Part shown: positions 62,114-64,000 of the stretch, in pieces | Numbering within the stretch: the stretch's first letter is position 1 | Layout of the letters: each line of letters opens with the position of its first letter | DNA from: an uncultured Chloroflexales bacterium | GTDB taxonomy: Bacteria; Chloroflexota; Chloroflexia; Chloroflexales; Chloroflexaceae | Reading direction: 5' to 3' | Assembly (NCBI GenBank): GCA_937918935.1 | Contig: CAKZSI010000004.1 | Span: forward strand, 1 to 64,000 | Length of the DNA stretch: 64,000 nt | The notes under the pieces: model-generated | What the model was told of the DNA's origin: nothing | The model's database searches: none | The model's input: only the letters and a program-made list of their open reading frames with translations | Translations under genes and position numbers: made by a program

Positions 62114-64000
62114 CCCGAAATCTGAGAAAACCCACACCGAGCGCTACGATCCCGCCGCGATTGAAAAGAAGTGGCAGGACCGTTGGGCCGCCGATGACCT
62201 GTACCGGACCGGCCCCGCCGACAGCCGCCCCAAGTACTACGTTCTGGACTTCTACCCCTACCCCTCCGGCGAGGGGTTGAGCGTCGGCCACTGCCGCAAC
62301 TACATCCCCACCGATGTAGTGGCCCGCTACTACCGCATGCGCGGCTACAATGTGCTTCACCCGATGGGGTGGGACGCCTTTGGCCTGCCCACCGAAAACC
62401 AGGCCATCAAGACGAAGACCAACCCGGCCCTGCTGACCCGGCGCTACGCGGCCAACTACAAGCGCCAGATGAACCTGATCGGGGTCAGCTACGACTGGAG
62501 CCGCGAAATCACCTCCTCCGAGCCCGACTACTACCACTGGACGCAGTGGATCTTCCTGCGCCTGTACGACCACTGGTACGACCGGCGGGTGGATCGGGCG
62601 CGGCCCATCGCGGAACTGGAGGCCGAACTGGCAGTCAGCGGGACCGGTCGCCTCGATCTGCCACTGTCGGAGCGGCGGATCAGCGCCGATGAGTGGAACG
62701 CCTACACGCCCCTGGAGCGCCAGGAGTTCCTGCGGCGCTTCCGCCTGGCCTACCGCGGCGAAGCCACCGTCAACTGGGACCCGGTGGATAAGACGGTTAT
62801 CGCCAACGAAGAGGTCGGCCCCGACGGGCGGGCCTGGCGCAGCGGCGCCCTGGTGGAACGCAAGGTCCTCAAGCAATGGTTCTTCCGCATCACCGCCTAC
62901 GCCGACCGGCTGGATCGCGACCTGGATACGGTGGACTGGCCCCCGCAGATTGTCACCATGCAGCGCAACTGGATCGGGCGTTCGCGGGGGGCAGAGGTGG
63001 TCTTTCACACCGAAGAGGGCGACCCGATCGTGGTCTTTACCACTCGCCCCGATACGCTCTGGGGAGCCACCTTCATGGTGCTGGCGCCGGAGCATCCCCT
63101 GGTGCAGAAGGTGACCACCAGCGAGCAGCAGGCGGCGGTGGCGGCGTATGTCGAGCAGGCCCGGGCGCAGAGCGGCGTGGTCGCCCCGGTTGAAGAGAAG
63201 GACAAGACCGGGGTCTTTACCGGCGGGTATGCTATCAATCCGGTCAACGGCGCGCGCATTCCGATCTGGATCGCCGACTACGTGCTGATGGGTTATGGCA
63301 CGGGCGCGATTATGGCCGTGCCTGCCCATGATGAGCGCGACTTCGCCTTCGCCCTCAAGTACGGCCTGCCAATCGTGCCGGTGATCAATCGTCCCGATGA
63401 CGCCGCGCGTTCGGTGCTGCGCGCCGGCGCCTACCGCTCCGAACTGCGCGAGGCGCTGCGGGCAGCGGGCTACTCGTTCGGCGAGGAGGACGGCGAACTG
63501 ATCGTGGAACTGCGCGGCGCCCAGGCGGAAGCCTATGCCGATCTGGTGCGCCCCTACCTGGTGGAAGGATGGACCGAGGTGGCCGGTTCGGGCTGGCTGG
63601 CGATCTTCCCCGACGCGGTCATTCCCTTCGACAGCGTCGAGGCCGATGCGCGCATCGCCAGCCGCATCCGCACCGAACTGCGGGTGGACGCCATCCCCAC
63701 CTATATGGCCTACCTGGTGACGACGCCCGCCTACCGCGAGATCGTCTACCACGACGAGTATGGCGCGCCCATCCACTCGGGGCCGATCAACGGCGTGCCC
63801 GGCGCCGAGGCGGTTGATCGCGCTATCGCCTACCTGGAGGAACACGGGCTGGGCAAAGGGCGCATGAACTACAAGATGCGCGACTGGCTGATCAGCCGCC
63901 AGCGGTACTGGGGCACGCCCATCCCCATCATTCACGCCGAGGACGGCATGGAAGTGATGCTGTCGGACGATGAACTGCCGCTGACCCTGCCCGGCGTCGA
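62106..64000 (+). CDS. leuS: Leucyl-tRNA synthetase (partial, runs off the window)
   Basis: The first ~631 residues of a class I leucyl-tRNA synthetase; no stop before the window end. YVLDFYPYPSGEGLSVGHCRNYIPTDVV holds a HIGH variant (SVGH), MGWDAFGLPTENQA the active-site strand, and NWDPVDKTVIANEEV the zinc/insertion region. The editing domain follows: VFTTRPDTLWGATFMVLAPEHP and MGYGTGAIMAVPAHDERDFAFA (threonine-rich motif and the catalytic Asp of editing). The KMSKS motif is beyond the edge. The ATG at 62106 has GAGGAG 9 nt upstream, located inside the leader ORF. Confidence 0.97.
   Translation, partial: MSDPKSEKTHTERYDPAAIEKKWQDRWAADDLYRTGPADSRPKYYVLDFYPYPSGEGLSVGHCRNYIPTDVVARYYRMRGYNVLHPMGWDAFGLPTENQAIKTKTNPALLTRRYAANYKRQMNLIGVSYDWSREITSSEPDYYHWTQWIFLRLYDHWYDRRVDRARPIAELEAELAVSGTGRLDLPLSERRISADEWNAYTPLERQEFLRRFRLAYRGEATVNWDPVDKTVIANEEVGPDGRAWRSGALVERKVLKQWFFRITAYADRLDRDLDTVDWPPQIVTMQRNWIGRSRGAEVVFHTEEGDPIVVFTTRPDTLWGATFMVLAPEHPLVQKVTTSEQQAAVAAYVEQARAQSGVVAPVEEKDKTGVFTGGYAINPVNGARIPIWIADYVLMGYGTGAIMAVPAHDERDFAFALKYGLPIVPVINRPDDAARSVLRAGAYRSELREALRAAGYSFGEEDGELIVELRGAQAEAYADLVRPYLVEGWTEVAGSGWLAIFPDAVIPFDSVEADARIASRIRTELRVDAIPTYMAYLVTTPAYREIVYHDEYGAPIHSGPINGVPGAEAVDRAIAYLEEHGLGKGRMNYKMRDWLISRQRYWGTPIPIIHAEDGMEVMLSDDELPLTLPGV

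Noticed and set aside
62082-63935. 617-codon minus-strand open frame opposite leuS
   Set aside because: Shadow of leuS; no family resemblance or ribosome site.
1-64000. CRISPR arrays
   Set aside because: The only regular repeats are the three 49-bp palindromic units at 16774; these have near-identical linkers instead of unique spacers, and no cas gene is present.

Overview
This window is about 64 kb of high-GC DNA (roughly two-thirds G+C by eye) from a bacterial chromosome. It most likely comes from a filamentous anoxygenic phototroph of the Chloroflexota (Chloroflexales, Roseiflexus-like). Pointers are a PucC/BCH-type MFS transporter tied to bacteriochlorophyll light-harvesting systems, MenG for menaquinone, an actinobacterial-type GT4 glycogen synthase, a DUF4058 protein, very many membrane glycosyltransferases, and secreted 'choice-of-anchor Q' and CIA30-like proteins. 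No rRNA, tRNA, CRISPR array, prophage or IS element was found. The genus is inference.

Layout. 0-5 kb: OsmC-like protein, GlgA, an SDR, and a large secreted M15-type peptidase (all minus). 5.3-12.8 kb: an alpha/beta hydrolase (plus), then a minus-strand block running KAS III-like enzyme, acyl-CoA ligase, alpha/beta hydrolase (4-nt overlap), a MerR-type regulator with a consensus promoter and a palindromic operator, and PucC. 12.9-21.8 kb: DUF4058, a GT2 and a WbaP-like sugar-phosphate transferase (exopolysaccharide initiation), a promoter-and-terminator-bounded non-coding unit, a PLP decarboxylase, a GT-C membrane protein and a TPR membrane protein. 21.9-26.7 kb: two ATP-grasp enzymes (minus), then YihY and CoaBC (plus). 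26.8-35.0 kb: a HEAT/SH3 membrane protein and a glycan-assembly run (two GT-C proteins, a Dpm-like GT2, an LPG-synthase-like membrane protein). 35.2-38.7 kb: a methyltransferase, MenG, DUF4230 and a degenerate response regulator. 38.7-46.3 kb (minus): a small protein, an M16 pair (one active, one not), an alpha/beta hydrolase, GalK and SelB. 46.6-50.9 kb (plus): RNase PH, a TPR protein, a UvsE-like endonuclease and a cyclophilin. 51-61.7 kb: a cell-surface polysaccharide region with a twin-CIA30 secreted protein, a processive GT2, a GT-C::GH8-like fusion broken by an in-frame amber codon, a pseudokinase and a beta-helix secreted protein. 61.7-64 kb: a leader region with a leucine-rich small ORF overlapping the start of leuS, which runs off the window.

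The most striking unexplained structure is in the spacers. About 20 copies of a composite palindromic element occur between genes: a GGGAGGGC..GCCCTCCC module often followed by a palindrome with core GGGGAAACC-N-GGTTTCCCC. Three copies lie in tandem at exactly 49-bp spacing before the PLP decarboxylase. Other strong candidates are the leuS leader ORF, the 16.2-16.6 kb non-coding unit, the regulator operator at 8.56 kb, and the glycosyltransferase-glycosidase fusion with its amber codon and apparently missing general acid. Many promoters share an extended -10 of the form TGCTAtaaT.
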